The notes: generated by a model from the sequence alone, not told the origin. DNA of 64,000 bases from Arthrobacter sp. FW305-BF8 (GCF_021789315.1 NZ_CP084561.1:434001-498000); one strand, 5' to 3'; counted from the stretch's first letter, positions 7,344 to 15,575 are shown. Program-made: numbers and translations.

Positions 7344-8849
7344 TCAGTTGGCGTAGGGGTCGGCGATGCCGATGTATTGGGTGGTGGTGTATTCGGCGAT
7401 GCCTTCGGAGCCGCCTTCGCGGCCGAGGCCGGATTGTTTGACGCCGCCGAAGGGTGCCGCGGCGTTGGAGATGACGCCGGCGTTGAAGCCGACCATGCCG
7501 AATTCGATCTGTTCGGCCACGCGCAGGAGGCGGTTGAAGTCGCGGCTGTAGAGGTAGGAGGCGAGGCCGTATTCGCTGGCGTTGGCCAGGCGGATGGCGT
7601 CTTCTTCGGTGCTGAAGGTGGTGACGGGGGCGACGGGGCCGAAGATTTCCTGGCGGAGGATTTCGGCGTCGTTGGGGACGTTGGCGAGGACGGTGGGCTG
7701 GTAGAAGTACCCGGGTCCGCTCACAGGGTCGCCGCCGGTGATGGCGGTGGCTCCGGCGTCGACGGCGGCGCTCACCAGGGCGTGGACGTCGTCGCGGGCG
7801 CCGGCATCGATGAGCGGTCCAACCTGCGTGTTGGGTTCGGTGCCGCGGCCGGTGGTCAGGGCGCCCATGGCGGCGGCGAACTTGGCGGTGAACTCGGGCG
7901 CGACTGATTCGTGGACGAGGAACCGGTTGGCGGCGGTGCAGGCTTCGCCCATGTTCCGCATTTTGGCTGCCATGGCCCCTTCGACGGCCTTGTCCAGGTC
8001 GGCGTCCTCGAACACGATGAAGGGTGCGTTCCCGCCTAGTTCCATGGAGGTGCGCAGGACGTTCTGGGCGGCGTCGGCCATCAGGCGCTTGCCCACCGGG
8101 GTGGACCCGGTGAAGGAGACCTTCCGCAGCCGCGGGTCGGCGAGCAGTGGCTCGGAGATCCCGGAGGCGGAGGAGGAGGCGACGACGTTGAGGACGCCGC
8201 CGGGCAGGCCGGCGTCGAGCATGGTCTGGGCGAAGTATTGGGCGGTGAGCGGGGTGAGTTTGGCGGGTTTGAGGACCATGGTGCAGCCGGCGGCGATGGC
8301 GGGGGCGACCTTGCGGGTGGCCATGGCGAGGGGGAAGTTCCAGGGGGTGATGAGCAGGCACGGGCCGACGGGTTTGTGCTGGACGAGGATCTTGTTCTTG
8401 CCCTCGGGGGTGGTGAGGTAGCGGCCGTAGTCGCGGACGGTTTCCTCGGAGAACCAGCGGAGGAACTCGGCGCCGTAGGTGACTTCTCCGCGCGCTTCGG
8501 CCAGCGGTTTGCCCATTTCCAGGGTCATCAGGAGGGCGAAGTCCTCGGCCCGTTCGGTGACCAGGTCGAAGGCGCGGCGCAGGATCTCGGCCCGTACCCG
8601 GGGTGCGGTGCGGGCCCAGGAGGCCTGGGCGGCGTCGGCCGCGTCGAGTGCGGCGAGGGCGTCTTCGCTGGTGGCCGAGGCGAGGGTGGCGAGTACCTCC
8701 CCGGTGGCGGGGTCGTGGACGTCGAACGTGCCGCCGTCGGACGCGTCCCGCCACTGCCCGCCAATGAGAAGGCCGGTGGGCACGGACGCGAGGAGCTGAG
8801 CCTCACGTTCGGGGGAGATGGCAGGGGAGAGTACGGGCGAAGCGGTCAT
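7344..8849 (-). CDS. gabD: Succinate-semialdehyde dehydrogenase
   Basis: A 501-residue ALDH of the GabD group, which oxidises succinic semialdehyde to succinate. It shows LMTLEMGKPLAEARGE, the TPWNFP motif, FTGSTPVGK, SMELGGNAPFIVFEDADLD and the catalytic Cys region GEACTAANRF, all typical of succinate-semialdehyde dehydrogenases. The ATG at 8849 follows a GAGGAGA Shine-Dalgarno. The upstream gene hpaI makes succinic semialdehyde plus pyruvate, so GabD completes the route into the TCA cycle. A 66-bp hairpin separates it from hpaI, implying separate or attenuated expression. Confidence 0.93.
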   Translation of the reverse strand: MTASPVLSPAISPEREAQLLASVPTGLLIGGQWRDASDGGTFDVHDPATGEVLATLASATSEDALAALDAADAAQASWARTAPRVRAEILRRAFDLVTERAEDFALLMTLEMGKPLAEARGEVTYGAEFLRWFSEETVRDYGRYLTTPEGKNKILVQHKPVGPCLLITPWNFPLAMATRKVAPAIAAGCTMVLKPAKLTPLTAQYFAQTMLDAGLPGGVLNVVASSSASGISEPLLADPRLRKVSFTGSTPVGKRLMADAAQNVLRTSMELGGNAPFIVFEDADLDKAVEGAMAAKMRNMGEACTAANRFLVHESVAPEFTAKFAAAMGALTTGRGTEPNTQVGPLIDAGARDDVHALVSAAVDAGATAITGGDPVSGPGYFYQPTVLANVPNDAEILRQEIFGPVAPVTTFSTEEDAIRLANASEYGLASYLYSRDFNRLLRVAEQIEFGMVGFNAGVISNAAAPFGGVKQSGLGREGGSEGIAEYTTTQYIGIADPYAN

Positions 8850-8874
8850 GGAAAGTCTCCTCAGTGAGAGCTGG

Positions 8875-8940
8875 CCCAACTGACTCGCAGTTGTTGTCGT
8901 TTTGGGGCGTCAAAACGACAACAAGTGCGAGTCAGTTGGG
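8875..8940. terminator. Long intergenic hairpin with 30-nt arms
   Basis: The arms 8875-8904 and 8911-8940 (CCCAACTGACTCGCA plus TTGTTGTCGTTTTG) are complementary at 29 of 30 positions around a 6-nt loop. The element fills the gap between hpaI (stop 8945) and the gabD ribosome binding site, so it can act as a terminator or RNA-stability element inside the catabolic operon. Confidence 0.8.
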
Positions 8941-8944
8941 TGGG

Positions 8945-9766
8945 TCAGTAGCTGGTGGGGGTGTCGGCGTCGGCTGCCTGGATGTACTCGGCGGCGAGTG
9001 CTTCGGAGCCGCGGGCCAGGAGGGCGACGTCGGCGCCCACCAGGATGAAGGCGGCGCCGGCGTCGAGGTAGGCGCGGGCGGTGGCAGGGGCGAAGGCGTT
9101 GACACCGGCGGCCTTGCCGGCCGCCTTGGCGGCGGCGAGGCAGTGTTCGACGGCGGCGCGCACCTCGGGGTGCTCCTGCTGGCCGAGCAGGCCCATGGAG
9201 GCGGCGAGGTCGGAGGGGCCGACGAAGATGGCGTCCACGCCGTCGATCTTCAGGATGTCCTCCACCGCCTCAACCGCCGCGGTGGATTCGATCTGCACGG
9301 TGACGCTGACGGTCTCCGACGCCCGGGCGAGGTAGTCCGGGACCCGGTTCCAGCGGGCCGCGCGGGCCAGCGCGGAGCCGACCCCGCGGACCCCGTGGGG
9401 CGGGTAGCGGGTAGCGGCCACCGCGGCCTCCGCCTCGGCCACCGAGTTGACCATCGGGACCAGCAGGTTCTGCACGCCCAGGTCCAGGTACTGCTTGATC
9501 AGCACCGTGTCGTTCACCGGCGGCCGGACCAGGGTGTGGACCGGGTAGCCGTGGATCGCCTGGAGCTGGGCCAGGATGGATTCGAGCCCGTTCGGGCTGT
9601 GTTCGGCGTCCACCAGCAGCCAGTCCAGGCCGGATCCGGCGCAGAGCTCGGCGATGAGCGGGCTGCCGGAGCAGACCCACATTCCGGCGAGCGGCCTGCC
9701 CGCCTTACCGTTTTGATTGTGGAGGGCGTGGCGGAACGTCACAGCGTCTTCTACTCGAAGCGGCAT
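8945..9766 (-). CDS. hpaI: 4-hydroxy-2-oxoheptanedioate aldolase
   Basis: A 273-residue HpcH/HpaI class II pyruvate aldolase, cleaving 4-hydroxy-2-oxoheptanedioate to pyruvate and succinic semialdehyde. Motifs present: LDWLLVDAEHSPNG (catalytic His region), LVRPPVND, GVQNLLVPMVN, the metal-ligand strand VTVQIESTAAVEAVEDI and VDAIFVGPSDLAASMG. The start ATG at 9766 lies inside the end of hpaH; the 16-bp overlap suggests translational coupling. This start gives the normal family length (about 260-270), whereas the longer open frame upstream is an artefact. Confidence 0.95.
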   Translation of the reverse strand: MPLRVEDAVTFRHALHNQNGKAGRPLAGMWVCSGSPLIAELCAGSGLDWLLVDAEHSPNGLESILAQLQAIHGYPVHTLVRPPVNDTVLIKQYLDLGVQNLLVPMVNSVAEAEAAVAATRYPPHGVRGVGSALARAARWNRVPDYLARASETVSVTVQIESTAAVEAVEDILKIDGVDAIFVGPSDLAASMGLLGQQEHPEVRAAVEHCLAAAKAAGKAAGVNAFAPATARAYLDAGAAFILVGADVALLARGSEALAAEYIQAADADTPTSY

Positions 9767-10536
9767 GTGACAGTCCCCAGGGGTCCGTAGTCGGCATGGA
9801 CGGTGTCGCCCTTGTAGACCCAGAGCGGGCGGGTGAAGGAGCCGGCGAGGATGATGTCGCCGGCCTTCATCGAGTCCCCGTGGGCGGCGATCTTGTTGGC
9901 CAGCCAGTGCACGCCGTTGGCCGGGTGGTCGAGGACGCCGGCGGCCACGCCGGTTTCCTCCACGGTCTGGTTCTTGTAGAGGATCGCCGAAACCCAGCGG
10001 AGGTCGACGGCGTCCGGCTTCACCGGGCGGCCGCCCACCACCATGGCGCCCATGGCGGCGTTGTCGGAGATGGTGTCCACGATGGTCCGGCCCTCCATCT
10101 CGATCCTGGAGTCCAGGATTTCGAGGGCCGGAACCACGTAGTCGGTGGCGTTCAGGACGTCGAAGATGGTGCAGCCGGGACCCTTGAGCCCGTCCTTCAG
10201 AACGAACGCCAACTCCACCTCCACCCGCGGATGGGTGTACCGGTCCCACTCCACCGAACAGCCGGTTTCCAGCACCATGTCGTCAAAGATGGCGCCATAG
10301 TCCGGTTCGGTGATGCCGGTGGCGGACTGCATGGCCTTGGACGTGAGGCCGATCTTGCGCCCCACCAGGGTCCGTCCGGCGTCCTCGTTGCGGCGCCGCC
10401 ACAGCTGCTGCACCGCGTAGGAATCCTCCACCGTCATGTCCGGGTAGCGGGCAGTCAGGCGGGGCACAGGGGTGCGGGTCCGGCCGGCTTCCAGCAGCTC
10501 GTCCGCAATGGCCTCGATCGTCTTCGCGTCCAGCAT
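9751..10536 (-). CDS. hpaH: 2-oxo-hept-4-ene-1,7-dioate hydratase
   Basis: A 261-residue member of the FAH-fold hydratase group (HpaH/MhpD-like), adding water to 2-oxohept-4-ene-1,7-dioate to give the HpaI substrate. Supporting segments are GRKIGLTSKAMQ, EPDYGAIFDDM, the metal-binding PRVEVELAFVL (Glu ligands), DNAAMGAMVVGG and HPANGVHWLANK. Position between hpaD and hpaI, and the overlap with hpaI, fix the pathway role. The start ATG 10536 lies 3 bp downstream of the hpaD stop, so the genes form one operon. Confidence 0.94.
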   Translation of the reverse strand: MLDAKTIEAIADELLEAGRTRTPVPRLTARYPDMTVEDSYAVQQLWRRRNEDAGRTLVGRKIGLTSKAMQSATGITEPDYGAIFDDMVLETGCSVEWDRYTHPRVEVELAFVLKDGLKGPGCTIFDVLNATDYVVPALEILDSRIEMEGRTIVDTISDNAAMGAMVVGGRPVKPDAVDLRWVSAILYKNQTVEETGVAAGVLDHPANGVHWLANKIAAHGDSMKAGDIILAGSFTRPLWVYKGDTVHADYGPLGTVTCRFE

Positions 10537-10539
10537 CGG

Positions 10540-11622
10540 TTAGACCTGGGCTCCCAGCTTGAAGCCTTCCACTGCGGCGGAGGTTTCGTCCTTGCGCGTG
10601 TAGGAGAACCCGTCGGCGCCCACGGTGACGGCCATTTCGGAGGCGTCGGTGCGTTCGATGACGGGCTGCGGATTGCCGTCCAGGTCCAGGACCAGGGAAG
10701 CCTCGGTGTACCAGGACGGGACGACGGGGTTGCCCCACCAGTCGCGGCGCTGGTTGTCGTGGACGTCCCAGGTGACGGTGGGGTTGTCCGGGTCGCCGGT
10801 GTAGTAGTCCTGGGTGTAGATCTCGATGCGGTGGCCGTCCGGGTCCAGGATGTAGAGGTAGAACGCGTTGGAGACGCCGTGCCGGCCGGGGCCGCGTTCG
10901 ATCCGGTCGCTGATGCGAAGGGCGCCCATCTTGTCGCAGATCTGGATGATGTTGTGCTTCTCGTGCGTGGCGAAGGCGACGTGGTGCATGCGCGGGCCGT
11001 TGCCGCCGGTGAGGGCGGTGTCGTGGACGGTCTGCTTGCGGTGCATCCACGCGGCGTACGTGACGCCATCGGAGTCCTTGATGTCCTCCGAGACGCGGAA
11101 GCCGAGGTCCTCCAGGTAGGCCCGGCCGCGGGGAACGTCCGGGGTGACCTGGTTGAAATGGTCCAGGCGCACCAGTTCACCGGCGGAGTAGAGATCGTAG
11201 CGCTGGGTGAGGCGCTCCACGTGCTCGGTCTCGTAGAAGAACTCGTAGGGGAAGCCCAGCGGGTCCTCGACGCGGACGGAGTCGCCGATGCCCTTGGTGA
11301 AGCCTTCCTTGCGGCGCTCGGTGCGGCAGCCGAGTTCCTTGTAGTAGGCCTCGGCGGCGTCCACTTCAGCGGGGGACTTCACCCGGTAGGCGAAGGCTGC
11401 GACGGCGGCGATGGGTCCCTGGCGGAGCACCAGGTTGTGGTGGATGAACTCCTCCAGGGAACGGAGGTAGATGGTGTTCTCGTCCTCCTCGGTGACGTGC
11501 AGGCCGAGGACGCCGACGTAGAACTCGCGGGACTTGGCGAGGTCCGTGACCACGATTTCCATGTAGGCGCAGCGGACGATGTCCGGTGCCGGGACGGTGG
11601 GGGTGGGAACGAAGTTGGTCAT
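10540..11622 (-). CDS. hpaD: 3,4-dihydroxyphenylacetate (homoprotocatechuate) 2,3-dioxygenase
   Basis: The 360-residue extradiol ring-cleavage dioxygenase opens homoprotocatechuate at the 2,3 bond to 5-carboxymethyl-2-hydroxymuconate semialdehyde. Two vicinal-oxygen-chelate repeats are present. Counting from ATG 11622, metal ligands fall at H155, H214 and E267, with H200 and Y257 also present. This is the same numbering as the well-studied Brevibacterium fuscum iron and A. globiformis manganese enzymes. The start follows an AGAAGAGAGA ribosome binding site; the longer upstream frame lacks support. Metal (Fe versus Mn) cannot be read from the ligands alone. Gene order D-H-I matches operon function. 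Confidence 0.97.
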   Translation of the reverse strand: MTNFVPTPTVPAPDIVRCAYMEIVVTDLAKSREFYVGVLGLHVTEEDENTIYLRSLEEFIHHNLVLRQGPIAAVAAFAYRVKSPAEVDAAEAYYKELGCRTERRKEGFTKGIGDSVRVEDPLGFPYEFFYETEHVERLTQRYDLYSAGELVRLDHFNQVTPDVPRGRAYLEDLGFRVSEDIKDSDGVTYAAWMHRKQTVHDTALTGGNGPRMHHVAFATHEKHNIIQICDKMGALRISDRIERGPGRHGVSNAFYLYILDPDGHRIEIYTQDYYTGDPDNPTVTWDVHDNQRRDWWGNPVVPSWYTEASLVLDLDGNPQPVIERTDASEMAVTVGADGFSYTRKDETSAAVEGFKLGAQV

Positions 11623-11687
11623 GATGTTCTCTCTTCTTTGAAAGGGGGTTCGGGAGAAGTACGACGGCGGCCGGCTGGCTTTGCTGC

Positions 11688-13202
11688 TTAGGCGCCGAAT
11701 TTGGGGGTGTGAACGGAGCCGAGCGTGATGTGAACGGCCTGCTGGTCGGTGTAGAAGTCGATGGAGCGGTAGCCGCCCTCGTGGCCCAGGCCGGAGGCCT
11801 TGACGCCGCCGAACGGCGTGCGGAGGTCGCGGACGTTGTGGCTGTTCAGCCACACCATGCCGGCTTCGACGTTCTGTGAGAAGTTGTGGGCGCGGGTCAG
11901 GTTCTGGGTCCAGATGTAGGCCGCCAGGCCGTACTTGGTGTTGTTCGCGAGGGCGAGGGCCTCGTCGTCGTTCTCAAACGGGGTAATGGCGACGACGGGC
12001 CCGAAGATTTCCTCCTGGAAGATCCGGGCGTCGGGGGAGACGTCGGCGAAGACGGTGGGGGCGATGTAGTTGCCCTCCGGCAGGCCTTCGGGCCGGCCGC
12101 CGCCTGCCAGCAGCCGCCCTTCGGACTTGCCGATCTCCACGTAGGAGGCCACCTTCTCGTAATGCTCCGGGTGCACCAGGGCACCCACCTGGGTCTTGGG
12201 GTCGTGGGGGTCGCCGACCACGATGTTCTTGGCGCGGGCGGCGTACTTCTCGCAGAACTCGTCGTAGATGGCGCGTTCCACGAGGATGCGGGAGCCGGCG
12301 GTGCAGCGCTCGCCGTTGAGCGAGAAGACACCGAACAGGGCGGAGTCGATCGCGGCGTCCAGGTCGGCGTCGGCGAACACGACGCAGGGGGACTTGCCGC
12401 CGAGCTCCATGGAGAGGCCCTTGAGGTTGGCGGCGGCGTTGCGGAAGATCGTCTGGCCGGTGGTGGTCTCGCCGGTGAAGGAGATCAGCGGGACGTCCGG
12501 GTGCTTGACCAGGGCGTCCCCGGCTTCCTCGCCGAGGCCGTTGACCAGGTTGAAGACGCCGTCCGGCAGGCCGGCTTCCTTGAAGATGGTGGCCCAGAGC
12601 GAGGCGGACAGCGGGGTGAATTCGGCCGGCTTGAGGACCACGGTGTTGCCGGTGGCCAGGGCCGGGGCGAGCTTCCAGGACTCCAGCATGAACGGGGTGT
12701 TCCAAGGAGTGATGAGTCCGGCGACGCCGATCGGCTTCCGGTTCACGTAGTTGATCTGTGAACCGGGGACCTTCATGGCGTCGTCGAACTGGGCCACGAT
12801 CAGGTCCGCGAAGAAGCGGAAGTTCTCCGCCGCACGCAGCGCCTGGCCCTTGGCCTGGGTGATGGGCAGACCCGTGTCGAAGGTTTCCAGCTCGGCGAGG
12901 CGGCTTTCCTGGGCTTCGACGGCGTCGGCGATCCGGTTCAGGACCTTGGCGCGTTCACGGGGCTTCATCTTGGGCCACGGGCCGCTGGTGAACGCCTCGC
13001 GGGCTGCGGCGACGGCGAGGTCGATGTCTTCCTTCTGGCCTGCCGCGGCGGTGGCGTAGTTCTGGTTGGAGACCGGGTCCAGGACGTCGAAGGTCTTGCC
13101 GCCCACGGAATCAACGAACTTGCCGTTGATGAAGTGCTGGATGTGGGTGGGCAGGTTCTCGGGAACGTAGTGCGTGGTGGTTTCCGGAGCAGTGAACGTC
13201 AT
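11688..13202 (-). CDS. hpaE: 5-carboxymethyl-2-hydroxymuconate semialdehyde dehydrogenase
   Basis: A 504-residue NAD-dependent aldehyde dehydrogenase of the HpaE group, oxidising the ring-cleavage semialdehyde. Visible are HFINGKFVDS, TPWNTPFMLESWKLAPAL, SFTGETTTGQ, SMELGGKSPCVVFADADLD and the catalytic Cys in NGERCTAGSR. HpaE-type features include the PWNTPFML variant and the RDLRTPFGGVKASGLG tail. It lies 65 bp upstream of hpaD in the same direction. Its own upstream region holds the CAACGCGGGG palindrome that also forms the end of the GntR gene. Confidence 0.94.
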   Translation of the reverse strand: MTFTAPETTTHYVPENLPTHIQHFINGKFVDSVGGKTFDVLDPVSNQNYATAAAGQKEDIDLAVAAAREAFTSGPWPKMKPRERAKVLNRIADAVEAQESRLAELETFDTGLPITQAKGQALRAAENFRFFADLIVAQFDDAMKVPGSQINYVNRKPIGVAGLITPWNTPFMLESWKLAPALATGNTVVLKPAEFTPLSASLWATIFKEAGLPDGVFNLVNGLGEEAGDALVKHPDVPLISFTGETTTGQTIFRNAAANLKGLSMELGGKSPCVVFADADLDAAIDSALFGVFSLNGERCTAGSRILVERAIYDEFCEKYAARAKNIVVGDPHDPKTQVGALVHPEHYEKVASYVEIGKSEGRLLAGGGRPEGLPEGNYIAPTVFADVSPDARIFQEEIFGPVVAITPFENDDEALALANNTKYGLAAYIWTQNLTRAHNFSQNVEAGMVWLNSHNVRDLRTPFGGVKASGLGHEGGYRSIDFYTDQQAVHITLGSVHTPKFGA

Positions 13203-13227
13203 TGTTGTTTTTCCTTACTGTCTAGAG

Positions 13228-13290
13228 CAACGCGGGGTCAGTTACGGCCCAATGCGAGCACGTTATTGGGCGCTAAGTGACCCCGCGTTG
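13228..13290. repeat. CAACGCGGGG palindromic repeat, copy 1
   Basis: A 63-bp inverted repeat: CAACGCGGGGTCA (13228-13240) pairs perfectly with 13278-13290, a second internal stem GCCCAAT/ATTGGGC follows, and the loop is 11 nt. One arm overlaps the 3' end of the GntR gene and encodes its last residues NAGSLSAQ and stop. The second, interrupted copy is at 31865-31984. It may also terminate the gntR transcript ahead of hpaE. Confidence 0.8.
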
Positions 13291-13973
13291 GTTTGGGAGA
13301 GGTACGCGTCCAGGGTGGCGCTGCGGTGGAGCCGCGCTGCTTTTTCGATGGTGTCGGCGTCGGCACCGGTTTCAATGAGCCGGAGCAGGGCCTCGTGTTC
13401 GTCCACGGACAGGTGGGCTCGGCCCGGAACAAATCGGAACGTTGAGGACCGCAGTGATGCCAGCCGGTTCCAGCCGCGGTGGACCAGGTCCAGGATGTGC
13501 GGGTTGGGGCAGTGTTCGAACAGGACGCTGTGGAAGTCCTGGTTGAGCTGCGTGAAGCGGACGGGGTCGAAGTGCTGCAGGCACTCGCGCATCTCGGCGT
13601 TCACGGCGCGCGCCCGGGCAATGTCCGCTTCGCCCACCAGCGGCGCGGACAGGGCGGTGGCCGCACCCTCCACAATGCTCAGGGTCTGCATCGTGTAGAG
13701 GTACTCGGTGGGGTCGATGCCCGCCACGGTGGCCCCTACGTTGCGTTCGAACTTCACCAGGCCTTCGGCTTCGAGCCGGCGGATCGCTTCCCGGACCGGG
13801 ACCACGCTAAAGCCGAGGTCCTTGGCGATGGCAGCCAGGACCAGCCGGTAACCGGGTGTGTAGGTGCCTTCCACGATCCGCGCCTTGATGGCCTGGTAGG
13901 CCTGCTCGGACTTGCTGCCGGCAGTGACCTCAGAGATGCCCTCGGCAGCGGTGGCGGTGGCCGTTTCAGTCAT
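13263..13973 (-). CDS. GntR-family (FCD) transcriptional regulator of the hpa cluster
   Basis: A 236-residue regulator with an N-terminal winged helix-turn-helix (SEQAYQAIKARIVEGTYTPG ... VPVREAIRRLEAEGLV) and a C-terminal all-helical FCD ligand domain. The metal-binding Asp/His pattern of FCD proteins is plausible (HSVLFEHCPN, HLSVDEHEALL). ATG 13973 overlaps the end of hpaG by 8 bp, indicating co-transcription and probable autoregulation. A FadR-type operator (TCGTATACGA) lies in the hpaG promoter at 15458. An aromatic acid or pathway intermediate is the expected effector. The last eight residues come from a palindromic repeat, suggesting the original C-terminus was replaced. Confidence 0.9.
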   Translation of the reverse strand: MTETATATAAEGISEVTAGSKSEQAYQAIKARIVEGTYTPGYRLVLAAIAKDLGFSVVPVREAIRRLEAEGLVKFERNVGATVAGIDPTEYLYTMQTLSIVEGAATALSAPLVGEADIARARAVNAEMRECLQHFDPVRFTQLNQDFHSVLFEHCPNPHILDLVHRGWNRLASLRSSTFRFVPGRAHLSVDEHEALLRLIETGADADTIEKAARLHRSATLDAYLSQTNAGSLSAQ

Positions 13974-15432
13974 TGGCTTTGCCTGCTTCCCATTCTTCGT
14001 ACTTGGCACGCCATGCAGCGTTGAGCGGATAGAGCCCGTCCACGCTGTGGCCCTGCTCTACCATTTCGGCGATGAAGACCTCTTCGCGTTCCTGGGCGAT
14101 CGAGTCGTCGGCGACTTCCTCGGCAATGGCCGGCGGAATCACCAGGATGCCGTCCGAGTCCGCCACGATGATGTCCCCGGGCTGCACTGTGGTGCCGCCG
14201 CAGGCAATGGTGATGTCCATGTCCCACGGGATGTGGCGGCGGCCCAGCACAGCGGGGTGCGGGTTGGAGTAGTAGGTGGGCAGCTCCATGGCGGCCACGG
14301 CGGAGAAGTCGCGGACCCCGCCGTCGGTGATGATGGCGGCAGCGCCGCGGACCTGGGCGCGCAGGGCGAGGATGTCACCGATGGTCCCGGTGCCCTTCTC
14401 CCCGCGGGCCTCCATGACCAGGATCTCGCCCTCGTTCACTGAATCGATGGCGCGCTTCTGGGCATTAAAACCGCCGCCGTGCGTCTTGAAGAGGTCTTCG
14501 CGGTTGGGCACGTAGCGCAGGGTCCGGGCCAGGCCCACCACCTTGCGGTCCGGGCGGGTGGCGGTCAGCCCGTCGATGCTGACGTTGTTAAGGCCGCGCT
14601 TCCGCAGCTGGGAGGACAGCGTAGCGGTGCAGACGCTTTCCAGCTTGGCCTTGACCTCCGGGCTCAGAGCAGAGCCGACGGCGGGCAGACCTGCCGCCTC
14701 CCGCGAGCCGTACGCCTCTTCGCGCTGCAGGTCATCGGCCTTGGGTTGGGCACCAAAGTCCGCGAACGCCGTCGTACCTTCCGTGACTGTGGTGGTGAGG
14801 CGGCCGGTGCTCAGCGCACCGTCAGTGGTGCCCACTTCGACCTCCAGCACGTCGCCGGGTACCGCGACGGAGGCGCCGGCGGGCGTGCCCGTGAGAATGA
14901 TGTCCCCCTCCTCGAGGGTGAGGAGCTGGGACAGGTCCGCCACGAGCCGGGCGAACGGGAAGAGCAGGTCCTCGGTTGTGTCGTCCTGAACGAGTTCGGC
15001 GTTGTGCCAGGTGCGGATGCGCAGTTTGGCGGGGTCGACGGCGTCTGCCGGGATCAGTGCCGGGCCCACCGGGGTGAAGCCGTCGCCGCCCTTGGACCGG
15101 AGGTTGGAGCCCTTGTCCGCATAGCGGAGGTCGTACACGCCGAGGTCGTTGCTGGCCGTGACCGCGGCGACGTGGCTCCAGGCGTCTTCGACGCCGACGC
15201 GGCGGGCTGCCTTGCCGATGATGATGGCGATCTCGCCCTCGTAGCCGAGGAGCTCGCAGCCGGACGGGCGTTCGACGGCGGTTCCGGTCAGGGACAGCGA
15301 GGACGACGGCTTCAGGAAGTACGAGGGCTGCGCCGGAGTGCGGCCGCGCTGGGCTGCGCGGCTGGGGTAGTTGATGTGCACCGCGATCACCTTGCGTGCT
15401 GCTGCCAGGGTGTCGTCGTTGACCTGCTCCAA
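13966..15432 (-). CDS. Fused FAH-domain (HpaG-like) isomerase/decarboxylase and RraA-like domain protein
   Basis: This 488-residue fusion has an N-terminal fumarylacetoacetate-hydrolase domain (about 10-225) with LGYEGEIAIIIGKAARR, the Asp/Glu metal ligands and ILTGTPAGASVAVPGD. The C-terminal RraA/HMG-aldolase-like domain (about 255-460) has GALDL-type strands, ALRAQVRGAAAIITDGGVRD and DIIVADSDGILVIP. In the homoprotocatechuate pathway HpaG performs OPET decarboxylation and HHDD isomerisation, in E. coli through two fused FAH domains; here the second is replaced by an RraA fold. RraA relatives include oxaloacetate decarboxylase and 4-hydroxy-4-methyl-2-oxoglutarate aldolase, so the decarboxylation step may have moved there (inference). 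TTG 15432 follows GAGGAG with 6-nt spacing. Confidence 0.88.
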   Translation of the reverse strand: MEQVNDDTLAAARKVIAVHINYPSRAAQRGRTPAQPSYFLKPSSSLSLTGTAVERPSGCELLGYEGEIAIIIGKAARRVGVEDAWSHVAAVTASNDLGVYDLRYADKGSNLRSKGGDGFTPVGPALIPADAVDPAKLRIRTWHNAELVQDDTTEDLLFPFARLVADLSQLLTLEEGDIILTGTPAGASVAVPGDVLEVEVGTTDGALSTGRLTTTVTEGTTAFADFGAQPKADDLQREEAYGSREAAGLPAVGSALSPEVKAKLESVCTATLSSQLRKRGLNNVSIDGLTATRPDRKVVGLARTLRYVPNREDLFKTHGGGFNAQKRAIDSVNEGEILVMEARGEKGTGTIGDILALRAQVRGAAAIITDGGVRDFSAVAAMELPTYYSNPHPAVLGRRHIPWDMDITIACGGTTVQPGDIIVADSDGILVIPPAIAEEVADDSIAQEREEVFIAEMVEQGHSVDGLYPLNAAWRAKYEEWEAGKAND

Positions 15433-15457
15433 AGCGTTCTCCTCATCAGGTACGAAA

Positions 15458-15499
15458 TCGTATACGAAACATACTGGACCGTGAGGACCGCTTCGTCAA
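15458..15499 (-). promoter_or_regulatory. hpa operon promoter with GntR-type operator
   Basis: Reading the minus strand, a -35 TTGACG (complement of 15494-15499) and -10 CAGTAT (complement of 15471-15476) are 17 nt apart. Directly downstream is the perfect palindrome TCGTATACGA (15458-15467), matching the TnGTnnnACnA-type operators of FadR-subfamily GntR repressors. The palindrome would cover the transcription start. The co-transcribed GntR gene makes autorepression likely. Confidence 0.6.
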
Positions 15500-15527
15500 C
15501 CCCCGTTTTCGGGAGAGGGAAAGCTGC

Positions 15528-15557
15528 TTGTAACCCGGGTCGGATGTGACGTACAGT
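15528..15557 (+). promoter_or_regulatory. Putative promoter of the flavin monooxygenase gene
   Basis: TTGTAA (15528-15533) and TACAGT (15552-15557) are separated by 18 nt in the divergent gap upstream of the monooxygenase. The transcript would start about 90 nt before the GTG and run through the twin boxes at 15576-15610. Confidence 0.35.
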
Positions 15558-15575
15558 ACTGAAGCATAACCACAG

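Noticed and set aside
7267..8754. 495-codon minus-strand frame rich in Arg and Pro
   Set aside because: It lies in another frame of gabD, has no recognisable motif and over half Arg/Pro/His content.
9796..11691. 631-codon plus-strand open frame across hpaH and hpaD
   Set aside because: It runs antisense to two well-conserved enzymes and has the repetitive Gly/Val/Ala composition typical of shadow frames.
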